Assembly: GCA_021733925.1 (NCBI GenBank)
Contig: JAIPJY010000016.1
Span: 1 to 64,000, forward strand
Source of the DNA: Prosthecobacter sp.
GTDB taxonomy: Bacteria > Verrucomicrobiota > Verrucomicrobiia > Verrucomicrobiales > Verrucomicrobiaceae
Reading direction: 5' to 3'
Length of the DNA: 64,000 nucleotides
Shown: piece by piece, positions 44,710 through 53,629 of the stretch
Layout: every line of letters begins with the position of its first letter
Numbering within the stretch: position 1 is the stretch's first letter
Position numbers and translations under genes: made by a program
Notes under the pieces: generated by a model
Databases searched by the model: none
The model's input: only the letters and a program-made list of their open reading frames with translations
Told to the model about the DNA's origin: nothing

Positions 44710-47307
44710 ATGGCGGAACGATATAAAATATATGAAAAGCTCGGCATGGGCGGCGTTGGCGCCGTCTTCCGTGCTTATGACAGCCAGTTGAAGCGCTGGG
44801 TTGCAGTCAAACGACTGCTGACTGCCAACGAGGCCGACGTCGACAAAAACGTGGCTTCTGAGCTGCGTCGGGAGGCTGATGCCCTCGCCTCCCTGCGCAA
44901 TCCGAACATCGTGACCATTTTCGACGTGGCGAGCGATGACGAAGGGTTGTTCATGGTGATGGAACTGCTGCAGGGCGAAGACCTGTCGGATGTCGTCGCC
45001 CGAGGCCCGCTGCCCTACGATGATTTTAAAGAACTGGCCTCGCAAACGCTCGAAGGCCTGCTCGCGGCGCACCAGCACCACATCCTGCATCGGGACATCA
45101 AGCCTGAGAACATCAAGGTGGAGCGTCTCCCCGGGGGCCGCATGCAGTCGAAGATCATCGACTTCGGACTCGCCCGTGCAGGGCTGCGCGCACGCAAGCA
45201 GACGGAGGACCAGGAAGGCACCGTGATGGGTTCCATCTACTACATGGCTCCAGAGCAGCTCACGCGTGAGCCCGTGGATGAACGCACGGATCTCTATTCC
45301 CTGGGCTGCGTCTTCTACGAGGCACTCTCCGGCAGAAAAGCTTTCGACGGCAGTTCCATGGCCGAAGTCGTTGATAAACACATCGACCATGTGCTGGTAC
45401 CGCTCAATGAAATAGCCCCGCATGTGCCTCAGTGGCTGGCGGTCTGGTGCGCACGCCTCATGGCCCAAAAGCCGGATGACCGCCCGGCCAATGCGCAGCA
45501 GGCCATCGAAGAATTCCGCGCCTGGGAGAAAATGCCCACGATGGTGCCGTACGGCCCCTGGATGGGCATGTACGCACCGCCACCGGTCTATATGCCGCCC
45601 GGTACAGGCACGGTGCCGCTCACAGGTTATTATCCTCCCCCTGAAGCCCAGGCCCAGCCCTACTATGCCGAACCGGTGGAAGAGGCTGTGCCAGTAGAAA
45701 TCGTTGCCGAAGCGCAGCCTGTTGTTGAACTCGCCGCCATCACGACGCCGCTGGCGCCTGCGCCGCGCAGACCCACAGTCGGCCATACGACGGTGCAGCA
45801 GCGCCAGCCATCCGCAGTCCGCCCCTCTGCTTCTGGCTCTTTCATTCAGACAAACGCGAAGCTGGTCAAACAGATCTCCATTATTGGCGGAGTCGTCATC
45901 CTGCTGGGCATCGGCGGATGCTATTTCTTTGGCAAAAAGCCAGGCGCGTCCTCTTCCAATAAGTCGGCACTGTCAGCTATCGGCATCTCATCCAATCCGC
46001 CCAAGATCAGCTTCCAGCTCCCCCAGGACCGTGCGTTTCCTCCCGTGGACCGTGGGATCGCTCTCTTCTATGTCGGCAACACAGGCATCCTGACCAACCG
46101 TAAAGGTGGCGACGGCAAACCCGCCGAGGCCAAAGCCAGCGAGCCCGTGATCGAATGGCATGACATCTCCGAACGGGGAGGTGACAATATTTTACGCAGC
46201 TACCAGAAGAGTCCAGACTATGCACCCAAACGCGTCAACTGGCCGGAAGCCGCCATTGGCGGAACGCCCAAGCCAGGACGGGGCGTGCTCGACTTCCATT
46301 CTCACAATGGCAAGCCCTGCATCTTGGAGCTTGATGATACGGGCAGTGAATCGCAGAACATGCCCTTCGGAAGCAAGGATGCCGGTGTCCCAAACGAAAA
46401 GGGACTCACTGCCGTCATCGCGTTTCAGGCAGACGCGGCAAAGCTCCCCCTGCGTGTTTTCACCCTCGGCAATGATGACGGCACTACGGTGTCTCTTCTC
46501 GTGGATGAGAAAAAGAACCTCGTAGCCGAGGTGAAAAACGCAGGCGGCAGCCCCACGCTGACCTCTAAAGATGTGAACGGCACGCTCGCCTGCCTCGCCT
46601 TCATCAGTTGGAACGCCAGCACGGGTGACGTGGAACTCCGCGCACGCGATGCCAACGGCAAGACGTTCACCTCTTCAGGTGGCAAGTCCACTGCGCCGGT
46701 CAAGCCGCTGAACTGGCTGCTGATCGGACGTGGCCAGGACAGCAGTGGCGGAAGTGTCAGTCCTCAGGATCAGTTCAGCGGCTATCTGGCAGAATTCTTT
46801 GTCTACTCGATCATCCTGAAATCCGACCAGACCCAACTCATTGATGGACGGGTGCGTGATTGGTATTTCAGCACCCCACCAACACCTCTCAACACCCGGC
46901 TGAGGACAAAGCTGCCCATGATCGAGCCGCGCAGTTCTTGGAAGCTGAGCGCCAGCCTCAAAAAAGAAGACTGCTCAAAAGCAGTGGACAACAACACCGG
47001 CTCCCGCTGGGCCACCGGAGCTGCCATGAAGGGAGGCGAGTGGTTCACCGTCGAACTCCCCACTGAGGAAAACATTGCCGGACTGGCCCTCGACAGCCAG
47101 GGCACTTATCAGGACTATCCACGCAAATACAAAGTCGAAGTGTCGTCCGATGGCAAGCAGTGGAACCCCGCAGCCCAGGGAGATGGAAGTGCTGTGACCG
47201 AAATTGTTTTCAAAGCACCGCAGAAAGGACGCTTTGTGCGTATCACCCAGCTCGGTTTGTCCTCCAGTAACTGGGGCATCAACGAACTGGTCCTGTTCAA
47301 GAAGTAG
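44710..47307 (+). CDS. Transmembrane Ser/Thr protein kinase with LamG-like and discoidin (F5/8 type C) ectodomain
   Basis: An 865-residue protein. Residues 1-275 are a complete kinase: G-M-G-G-V-G-A-V-F loop at 12-20, K34, H-R-D-I-K-P-E-N at 127-134, D-F-G at 151-153, A-P-E at 180-182. A Pro-rich linker follows, a single membrane helix at about 389-407, then a secreted part: a LamG/concanavalin-like fold (about 520-720) and a C-terminal discoidin-type domain (about 740-865; W-K-L-S-A-S, S-R-W-A-T-G, F-V-R-I-T-Q-L-G). The outer part probably binds a carbohydrate and signals inward. It ends 9 bp from the convergent ParA/roadblock-like pair. Confidence 0.92.
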   Translation: MAERYKIYEKLGMGGVGAVFRAYDSQLKRWVAVKRLLTANEADVDKNVASELRREADALASLRNPNIVTIFDVASDDEGLFMVMELLQGEDLSDVVARGPLPYDDFKELASQTLEGLLAAHQHHILHRDIKPENIKVERLPGGRMQSKIIDFGLARAGLRARKQTEDQEGTVMGSIYYMAPEQLTREPVDERTDLYSLGCVFYEALSGRKAFDGSSMAEVVDKHIDHVLVPLNEIAPHVPQWLAVWCARLMAQKPDDRPANAQQAIEEFRAWEKMPTMVPYGPWMGMYAPPPVYMPPGTGTVPLTGYYPPPEAQAQPYYAEPVEEAVPVEIVAEAQPVVELAAITTPLAPAPRRPTVGHTTVQQRQPSAVRPSASGSFIQTNAKLVKQISIIGGVVILLGIGGCYFFGKKPGASSSNKSALSAIGISSNPPKISFQLPQDRAFPPVDRGIALFYVGNTGILTNRKGGDGKPAEAKASEPVIEWHDISERGGDNILRSYQKSPDYAPKRVNWPEAAIGGTPKPGRGVLDFHSHNGKPCILELDDTGSESQNMPFGSKDAGVPNEKGLTAVIAFQADAAKLPLRVFTLGNDDGTTVSLLVDEKKNLVAEVKNAGGSPTLTSKDVNGTLACLAFISWNASTGDVELRARDANGKTFTSSGGKSTAPVKPLNWLLIGRGQDSSGGSVSPQDQFSGYLAEFFVYSIILKSDQTQLIDGRVRDWYFSTPPTPLNTRLRTKLPMIEPRSSWKLSASLKKEDCSKAVDNNTGSRWATGAAMKGGEWFTVELPTEENIAGLALDSQGTYQDYPRKYKVEVSSDGKQWNPAAQGDGSAVTEIVFKAPQKGRFVRITQLGLSSSNWGINELVLFKK

Positions 47308-47316
47308 CCAGCCCTC

Positions 47317-48234
47317 TCAGTTCATCACCGAACAAAGGGCTCCACGGAGGATGTGCGCCAGCTCATGACTCAGTCCAGCAGGGGCGGCCACTGCGGCATG
47401 AACCATGCCGGCGACTGTTTCACACGGAATCACTGTGAGCACATGCCCAGATGCCAGCGGCTGGTGAATCACAGGGGGTGTTTCACAGGCGGACATGGCG
47501 CTCGCACGGATCGCCGCTCCCCATGCCATCATTGTGGAAAGCACCAGCCCGGCTTTGGCCTCCCCTCCCCATAGCACTTCACCATCATCACTCATCACCA
47601 GAACCTGGCCGCCATCCTCATGCAGGACCTGCCGCGCCCAGCCGGCAAATGCAGCCAGACGCACCTCGCGTGAACCTTGGGGCACTTCAAAGACGGGTGT
47701 CTGCGGTGGAACGGCAGAGAATTCCGGCTCCATGTCAGCCGCGGCTTCATCTTTGCAGGCGTCCGCCTCAGCGGCATCGCCAGTCTCTTCAGCTACAGGT
47801 GCAGACACTGAAATTTTTTCCTGGGATGCCGGCTCCAGCAAGGCAACCTCGCTCATGCGCGTCAGGATGCCTGCGTCAGTCGCACGTTGACGAATCGCAC
47901 GCAGTTTGCCGCGGATTCGACTCAGCGGCAGCGCAGCAGCTGCGTTGGGAAGTGATTGTCCATGCGCGTCATCGTCCGCTTCATCTTCCATCTCTGCCGG
48001 CAGCTCGGATTCATCTGAAAATGCTTCAGTCAATGCAGCAGCGGGCGCTGGACTCACGGATGGTTCCAGCCAGTCCATGGCAAATCCCCATGCCTCGGCA
48101 GCATTGCCTGGCAAGGTTTCAGGGGTCGTATCGATCTCCACCAAGCCCGGAGTTTCCTCCACGCAGGCCTCCTGTGGTGCGATCTGCGCCACCAGTGCCT
48201 TGATCCGCTCGGCATCAATCCATGAGACTTGCAT
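47317..48234 (-). CDS. Roadblock/LC7-like protein with acidic N-terminal region, coupled to a ParA-like ATPase
   Basis: A 305-residue protein. Residues about 50-190 are acidic and low in order (Glu/Asp/Ala/Pro runs). The last 110 residues follow a roadblock pattern: F-A-G-W-A-R-Q-V-L, Q-V-L-V-M-S-D-D-G-E-V-L-W-G-G, G-H-V-L-T-V-I-P-C-E and M-V-H-A-A-V-A-A-P. I chose ATG 48234, preceded nine bases earlier by AAGGG; ATG 48240 and GTG 48252 are alternatives. Its start overlaps the end of the ParA-like gene by 20 bp, so the two are co-translated. Domain call from pattern only. Confidence 0.65.
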   Translation of the reverse strand: MQVSWIDAERIKALVAQIAPQEACVEETPGLVEIDTTPETLPGNAAEAWGFAMDWLEPSVSPAPAAALTEAFSDESELPAEMEDEADDDAHGQSLPNAAAALPLSRIRGKLRAIRQRATDAGILTRMSEVALLEPASQEKISVSAPVAEETGDAAEADACKDEAAADMEPEFSAVPPQTPVFEVPQGSREVRLAAFAGWARQVLHEDGGQVLVMSDDGEVLWGGEAKAGLVLSTMMAWGAAIRASAMSACETPPVIHQPLASGHVLTVIPCETVAGMVHAAVAAPAGLSHELAHILRGALCSVMN

Positions 48235-49024
48235 GGCCATGGTCCCTTTCACGTTCGTGGGTCAATCCGGTGCGCTGCTCCAGCTCGGCGGCGATCTGGT
48301 CAAAAATCAGCGCCTCAGGCGGCGGGTTGCGCTTTGTCAGGGCCACCGGCACCCCCAGAGCGCTCGCTTCGAGAAAGGAGGGCAGGCGAGGAATGCTCTG
48401 CTGAAACATCAGGTTCGCGGGCAGCATGTCGCGCAGCTCCCGCGCCACCTTCATGCTCATCTCATTTTCACGCATCACCATCGTCAGCAAAATACCCGCC
48501 ACGCGCACGCCGGCGCCCTCCGCGCGGAAGCGCGCCAGTGTCTCCAGCAGGTGCGGCACACTGCGGATCGCAAGCGGCTCCGCCTGCTGGGGCAGGACCA
48601 CGAAATCACAGGCCTTCACCACCGCTTCCGTCGTGCTGCTCATCCCGGCAGCCGTGTCCATCAGCACGACATCCACACCCCGCAGCTCGGCACCCCGCAG
48701 CAGATCGGCCAACCGTACCGGCACTTCATGCACGGACCAGCCCTGCCTGGCGCAGGTGTCATACTGCCCGGCGGGCACGATCTCCAGCTCCGGTAGCCGA
48801 GTTGGCACCACCATCTTGTTCAAATCCCCTCCGCGCACAAGAAACTCATGAAAACCTTCACGCGCTTTTGTGCTTTTTGCCAGAGACAGGCCCACGCCGC
48901 CCTGCGGATCCGTGTCAATCAAGAGCACACGCCAGCCGCGCCGCGCCAGTGAATAGGCGAGATTGATGCACAACGTGGTTTTACCCACGCCGCCTTTCTG
49001 ACTCGCTGTTGCAATCGCTATCAC
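48215..49024 (-). CDS. ParA/MinD-family ATPase
   Basis: A 269-residue cytoplasmic ATPase with the deviant Walker A box Q-K-G-G-V-G-K-T-T-L (9-18), V-L-L-I-D-T-D-P-Q-G-G (34-44) and the D-T-A-A-G (Walker B region) at 124-128. Such proteins position chromosomes, plasmids or other cargo on the nucleoid. No ParB gene or parS-like repeat is visible beside it; its coupled partner is the roadblock-like protein. That makes it more likely a positioning or polarity ATPase than a chromosome partition system. Its gene starts the pair, and no related gene lies upstream. Confidence 0.92.
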   Translation of the reverse strand: MIAIATASQKGGVGKTTLCINLAYSLARRGWRVLLIDTDPQGGVGLSLAKSTKAREGFHEFLVRGGDLNKMVVPTRLPELEIVPAGQYDTCARQGWSVHEVPVRLADLLRGAELRGVDVVLMDTAAGMSSTTEAVVKACDFVVLPQQAEPLAIRSVPHLLETLARFRAEGAGVRVAGILLTMVMRENEMSMKVARELRDMLPANLMFQQSIPRLPSFLEASALGVPVALTKRNPPPEALIFDQIAAELEQRTGLTHERERDHGHASLMD

Positions 49025-49134
49025 TCGCCGATGCTAGGATGGGTTTGCCGAATGGCAAGGAAGTTGCGAAGGAGACCATTCAAGATTAAGTCCTGCAAGC
49101 CTCCGCTGGTGGGGACCATCCCCTGCGCACTCAC

Positions 49135-49467
49135 ATGAAACCGCCACTTTTCTTTAGTTGCCTAGTGCTCTGCTTGACGAGCCTCTCATGTGAGCGCCAT
49201 GAGGAGCTCCAGCGTGAAATCGCTTCATTGGAGACCACACTTAAAAAGGACGAAGCAGCCACCCAGCAGTACGATAAAGACATCGCCGCTCTCGGTGGGA
49301 AGGAGGGTTTGACGCGTCTTCTCGAACAAGCCCAGATCAAAGCGGATCAGCTACGTCCGCTGGAATTTGTCAACTCCCCCAGGGAGCGCAAGCTGTCGGC
49401 CATCGAAACCAAGTTCGCTATACTCAAGCCCACCGCTGAAGCATTCAAAGCCGCGCAACCCAAGTAA
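49135..49467 (+). CDS. Hypothetical coiled-coil lipoprotein
   Basis: A 110-residue protein with signal peptide and lipobox S-L-S-C (Cys19). The mature part starts with heptads (E-E-L-Q-R-E-I-A-S-L-E-T-T-L-K-K-D) and is mostly helical. It lies 18 bp before a second coiled-coil lipoprotein gene, and 110 bp after the divergent ParA-like gene. No family is recognised. Confidence 0.7.
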   Translation: MKPPLFFSCLVLCLTSLSCERHEELQREIASLETTLKKDEAATQQYDKDIAALGGKEGLTRLLEQAQIKADQLRPLEFVNSPRERKLSAIETKFAILKPTAEAFKAAQPK

Positions 49468-49485
49468 GCAACACCACAAAACACC

Positions 49486-50067
49486 GTGTTTGAATTTCGA
49501 TTCAGCTCCTTTCTCAAGGCCCTGCTTTTGCTCGCCTGCATCATTGGCGGCTGCGACCATCTTGCCAAACTAGACAAGCTTAAGGTGGAGCTTGCCGAAT
49601 TGAAATCCCAGGCCGATACCGCTCGGGAGACAGCGGATCTGCGTCGGCAGGAATGGACTGAGATCAAAACCGCCAAAGACAAGCTGGACCAGTTGGAGGC
49701 ACGCATGACGGAGGTCATCCGGCAGCGCGACCTCCTAGACACCAAAGAGCGCAAACTGACCAGCGAAATCAAATACATGGCAGATTCCATGAAGGTAGCA
49801 GTGGATAACACCCGCACATTCGCCATCGGCACCGTGATACCGGAACTCAGGCTGCCAGGCCGTTCAGCCCTGCACAATGCCAAGATTTTCAAGATAAACG
49901 ACGATTCGGTCTCTTTTCTGCACGAAGATGGGGTGGCCAACCTGAATGTGAAAGCCGAGGAAATTCCCACAGAATTCATCAAGAAATATGATCTTGGCAC
50001 CGATAGCACAATAAGTAGATTGCAACATCTTGTGAGTGAAATGCGTAAATCTCCTCTGGAGAAGTGA
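49486..50067 (+). CDS. Coiled-coil lipoprotein with an H-x-D-G domain
   Basis: A 193-residue protein starting at GTG 49486, with a signal peptide and lipobox I-I-G-G-C (Cys23). Residues 27-95 are a long coiled coil. From about 130, N-A-K-I-F-K-I-N-D-D-S-V-S-F-L-H-E-D-G-V-A is one copy of the H-x-D-G motif, which is shared with the next gene. No ATG is available near the start, so GTG is likely. It is 21 bp from the next gene, so probably an operon of three. GC is lower than in the neighbouring loci. Confidence 0.7.
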   Translation: MFEFRFSSFLKALLLLACIIGGCDHLAKLDKLKVELAELKSQADTARETADLRRQEWTEIKTAKDKLDQLEARMTEVIRQRDLLDTKERKLTSEIKYMADSMKVAVDNTRTFAIGTVIPELRLPGRSALHNAKIFKINDDSVSFLHEDGVANLNVKAEEIPTEFIKKYDLGTDSTISRLQHLVSEMRKSPLEK

Positions 50068-50088
50068 TTCACTATTCAATATCATCAA

Positions 50089-51150
50089 ATGAAAACTAAA
50101 GCCGCGCTCATCATCGTGTTTATCACGTCAATACTCAACGCGGCCTCCATATTGCCAGCTTCTTTCAAAACCACAAAAGGCATCGAAATTCGTAATGGCA
50201 CCATCAAGATTAAGACAGAAGACTCCGTCAGAATTATGCACGATGGAGGCATAACAACTCTCCATGTTAAAGATTTGCCGCCAGAAATAGTTTCGCTAGT
50301 CGGCTTTGCTACAGTTTCAACTGAGGACGAAAAACCTCTTCCAGATCCACTGGTTACACCCAAACATAGCTTTCAAAAAGCCGAATTGGCAGGCGTTGAT
50401 CCAGATGGAATCCGAATTCTCCACAAAGATGGAAGCGCGAAGATTAATTATGAGAATCTGCCGACTGACTTGAAGGAAGCATTTGGCCCTTTTGATCCTG
50501 AATTAGCATTACACTTTCGCGACCAGCAAAAAGAACAACAAAAAGTTTCATATCGTGAAGCTCAAGAATTTAAAGCTGAACAAAATAAAATAGCGACGCA
50601 AACAAGTCCTGCAGCAGAAAGCGCACAAAATAATCAAAAGCAAAAACTACTTGATGATCCAACGCTAATCAGCCCCTCAGTTGCCGTTCACTTAACCGCC
50701 AGGTCTTCCGGAGGTAAGTACAACTCTCAATCGAGTGATGGTGTAACGAACACTAAGGAAACTGCGTCTGTGCGGAACATTACATGTTCTGCTCAGTCAA
50801 AATCTGGCGGATACCAACGACTGCGTCTCCAATGCCTCCTTCTAACACGACCTGCATTCGTTGATGGCCCACTCACCCCAGAGCTTGCCGGTGAAACTAA
50901 TGTAGATCTCGCACCTGACGGAGCAAAAATAGTAGAAATAACCGCCGAGGCCGTCAGAACGGATCAAACTCGAACGATTGGTCAATTAACAACAGCTTAC
51001 GCAAGTTACACTATTTACTTGAGAACTAGAAGCGGGGTCAAATACATTGGCTGGAGTATCCGGGCTATTGATGGAAGCGGTAGGGTCTGCGCTGTCACCT
51101 CATCTATTCCACATTACGATCGATTTGCTTGGCAAACTCCAGTGAAGTAG
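50089..51150 (+). CDS. Secreted protein with two H-x-D-G domains, AT-rich gene
   Basis: A 353-residue protein with a signal peptide (about 1-19). The motif occurs twice: S-V-R-I-M-H-D-G-G-I-T-T-L-H-V (about 45-60) and G-I-R-I-L-H-K-D-G-S-A-K-I-N-Y (about 108-122), each followed by a L-P segment. A helical linker follows (about 145-200), then a beta-rich C-terminus. The H-x-D-G module is frequent in proteins of this phylum as I recall, with unknown role. The gene is clearly AT-richer than the surrounding genome, suggesting recent gain. Third gene of the operon. Confidence 0.7.
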   Translation: MKTKAALIIVFITSILNAASILPASFKTTKGIEIRNGTIKIKTEDSVRIMHDGGITTLHVKDLPPEIVSLVGFATVSTEDEKPLPDPLVTPKHSFQKAELAGVDPDGIRILHKDGSAKINYENLPTDLKEAFGPFDPELALHFRDQQKEQQKVSYREAQEFKAEQNKIATQTSPAAESAQNNQKQKLLDDPTLISPSVAVHLTARSSGGKYNSQSSDGVTNTKETASVRNITCSAQSKSGGYQRLRLQCLLLTRPAFVDGPLTPELAGETNVDLAPDGAKIVEITAEAVRTDQTRTIGQLTTAYASYTIYLRTRSGVKYIGWSIRAIDGSGRVCAVTSSIPHYDRFAWQTPVK

Positions 51151-51284
51151 TTTCACAGCCGTACTCGCCATTCTAGTCATGAACAGGTTGTGAGCACCTT
51201 GAGGCATAGCCTGCTATGGTTCAGCCGATATGGTTTCCCATCCAGTAGGTTCGCCACAGCATTTGCTTTGCAAAAAAGTTAATG

Positions 51285-53510
51285 CTAGAAGTGCGCCTCC
51301 CCTCCACTCGCAATCTTCGGATTCAGCGGCGTGTAGTGCTCCATGTAGCCGATCATCATCTCATCGAAGGTCTGCTGCCCCCATCGCACGGTTTGGGTGG
51401 GATCAGGATTGGCCGGGTTGCCTGTGCTGTTGTCGAACACGGCGGTGATTTTCACTGTGCTGCCACGGGGCAGGAAATGCGGCACGACGTAGTCATAACG
51501 AAGCTGCCAGTTAAAGTCATACTTGGGGATGTCCAGCAACACCTCGGTCTTGCCGCCGGGCAGTGTGACCTCAAATTTGAAGGCCTTGCCGCGCACGTGC
51601 ATGTGGGCCATCCAGGCCATCACATTGACGTCCGTGGGCAGCGTGCGCTGGGCCACCTCGACGTGACTGGCCTCTCCCGGCGGAATGCTAATGCGCGCAT
51701 TGGGCAGCGCCGTGGTGTGAATGACGTATTTCGGCGGCTCTTGGGCAAAAAGCAGCCCCATGCGCATCGTGTCTTCCACCGCCTTGCCATTGGGCGTGTA
51801 GTGAATCTGGAAACTCACCGTCGCACCGGCGGGCAGTTTGCGAGCGAAGCCTTCAGGATAGACCTGCTTCGTGTTGCCAGGAACGTAGGCTGCCCAGTAG
51901 CCCTGCGAACCTTCGTCGCCTCCGCCACGCACCTTGCTGCCTTTTTCATGCACGCTAACAATGACGTGATGCACCACCTCGCGCGCTGTGGGCAGAATCT
52001 CGTAGCCGCGCACCCAGCGGTCTTCCGGGAAGTTCGTGGTCACAGTCACGTGCTGATAGGGCATTGTGCCTTCAGCCTTGATGGAAATCGGTTTTGCGGC
52101 GGCGATGATTTCATCAGGCTTGCCAATGCTCCATTCGCTGGGGAAAACGCGAGGCTTGGGCGCATCTGCCACGTCTCCCTTGGCACGATCCGATCCCAGC
52201 CATGCGAGCAAATCGGCACGATCACGCTCAGACAGGGAGCGATCATTGCTCCAGGGCGAATGAGCGAGCCCCTCTATAGGCGCGGCAAACCATGGCGGCA
52301 TCGCTCCACGCTCCACTTGCTTGCGAATCATTCCGGCATGCTCAATCACCGCCTCATAAGAGTCGAGCGCGAACGGCCCCACGCCCCCCTTGTGATGGCA
52401 CTCGACACAGTTGGCCTGCACAATGCGTGCGATGTCGCGGTGGTAGGTCACCGGTTTGCTGGCGACGGCTTTTTGCGCCGGCAGATCGAGAGCGCATCCG
52501 GGCGCACTGGTCGCGACCACTTCAACTGGCTCGCCTTGCAGCATCGCAGCCACGGCATCGCGTAGGTAATGATGCTGCGGCTTGTCCTTCGTGTAACCGA
52601 GGCCGTATTGATCATTGAGTGCGCCACGGTAAATGAGCGTGCGTGCGGCATCGAGCAGGAATACCTCGGTCGTGGTCGTTGCAGCCAGTTGCTGCGAGAG
52701 CGTTCCATCTGAATCAATGGCGACCGGCGAGACCAGCTTGTGATCTGCGATGAATTTTGTGACCTCCTCGGCCTTCTGCCCCGGCGGTGCATTCAACAGC
52801 AGCATCGTCACGCCCTGCGACTGCAATTCTTTCTCCAGCCGGGCCATCTCAGGTGCCAGCTTGCCACTGATGGGGCAGCTCGCACTGAACAGTGCAATGA
52901 CGAGGCCGTTCTTGCCAGCAGCGCTGCTAAGTTTGATTTCATCCCCCTCAAGCGACTTCAATGCGATATCTGCCACCATGCGTCCCACCCCGAACTCGCT
53001 GCCTTTCAGCACCTGCGGTGCTTCCTTGAAGGAAGGATCCTCGGCGGCCGGTTTGATCGAACTCTCAGCAACGGAACTGCCGCGCTTGCGCAAGCTGGCA
53101 ATCGCCTTCGCAGCCTCTTCCAAAGTCACTGAACCGTCTTTGTCGACATCCAGGCCGCCGAACCATTTCTTGTTGGGCAGTTCGTCTGCGCTCAGCTTGC
53201 CGTCGCCGTTCTTGTCCAGGCGCTTGAAGAGCCCCTCCGTCGGCTCCTCGCCAACGCCGGAGGGCTGATTGCCCGAGAGCTTGCGCATCTTCTGGACGGC
53301 TTCGAGCGCCTCTTCACGCGTCAGTTTGCCATCCTTGTTCAAATCAAGCCGGGGGAGGTAACTCGCTCCGCTGATTTCATCGCCACTGATTGTACCGTCG
53401 CTGTTCTTGTCGAACGCTTTGAATTTTTCGTCGAATTCGGAGAGTTGGGCCTGCGCACGTAGACCGGCCAATACCGCGCTGCCAAGAAGAATGAAGAGGA
53501 CCTTTTTCAT
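51285..53510 (-). CDS. Exported EF-hand, redoxin, cytochrome c and copper ascorbate-dependent monooxygenase-like fusion
   Basis: A 741-residue protein. After a signal peptide (1-22) come four EF-hand loops (D-K-N-S-D-G, D-L-N-K-D-G, D-K-N-G-D-G, D-V-D-K-D-G; 34-130), a redoxin/AhpC-like domain (about 175-330, F-S-A-S-C-P), a haem site C368-V-E-C-H372, and a C-terminal domain (about 480-730) whose copper ligands align with peptidylglycine monooxygenase: H514/H515, H570, H636/H638 and M719. Similar modular proteins exist in this phylum. I chose ATG 53510. Its substrate is unknown; it is divergent from the NHL propeller at 53630. Confidence 0.88.
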   Translation of the reverse strand: MKKVLFILLGSAVLAGLRAQAQLSEFDEKFKAFDKNSDGTISGDEISGASYLPRLDLNKDGKLTREEALEAVQKMRKLSGNQPSGVGEEPTEGLFKRLDKNGDGKLSADELPNKKWFGGLDVDKDGSVTLEEAAKAIASLRKRGSSVAESSIKPAAEDPSFKEAPQVLKGSEFGVGRMVADIALKSLEGDEIKLSSAAGKNGLVIALFSASCPISGKLAPEMARLEKELQSQGVTMLLLNAPPGQKAEEVTKFIADHKLVSPVAIDSDGTLSQQLAATTTTEVFLLDAARTLIYRGALNDQYGLGYTKDKPQHHYLRDAVAAMLQGEPVEVVATSAPGCALDLPAQKAVASKPVTYHRDIARIVQANCVECHHKGGVGPFALDSYEAVIEHAGMIRKQVERGAMPPWFAAPIEGLAHSPWSNDRSLSERDRADLLAWLGSDRAKGDVADAPKPRVFPSEWSIGKPDEIIAAAKPISIKAEGTMPYQHVTVTTNFPEDRWVRGYEILPTAREVVHHVIVSVHEKGSKVRGGGDEGSQGYWAAYVPGNTKQVYPEGFARKLPAGATVSFQIHYTPNGKAVEDTMRMGLLFAQEPPKYVIHTTALPNARISIPPGEASHVEVAQRTLPTDVNVMAWMAHMHVRGKAFKFEVTLPGGKTEVLLDIPKYDFNWQLRYDYVVPHFLPRGSTVKITAVFDNSTGNPANPDPTQTVRWGQQTFDEMMIGYMEHYTPLNPKIASGGEAHF

Positions 53511-53629
53511 GGGGAGATGCATGGGAACACGCTGTGTGACCTGAAGTTTCCTGCCGTATGACAGGATCATCCAGCAAAATCGCTGTTGTACGATTGACGC
53601 TGCCCTCTCGCTTCGTTTGAATCCGCCTG

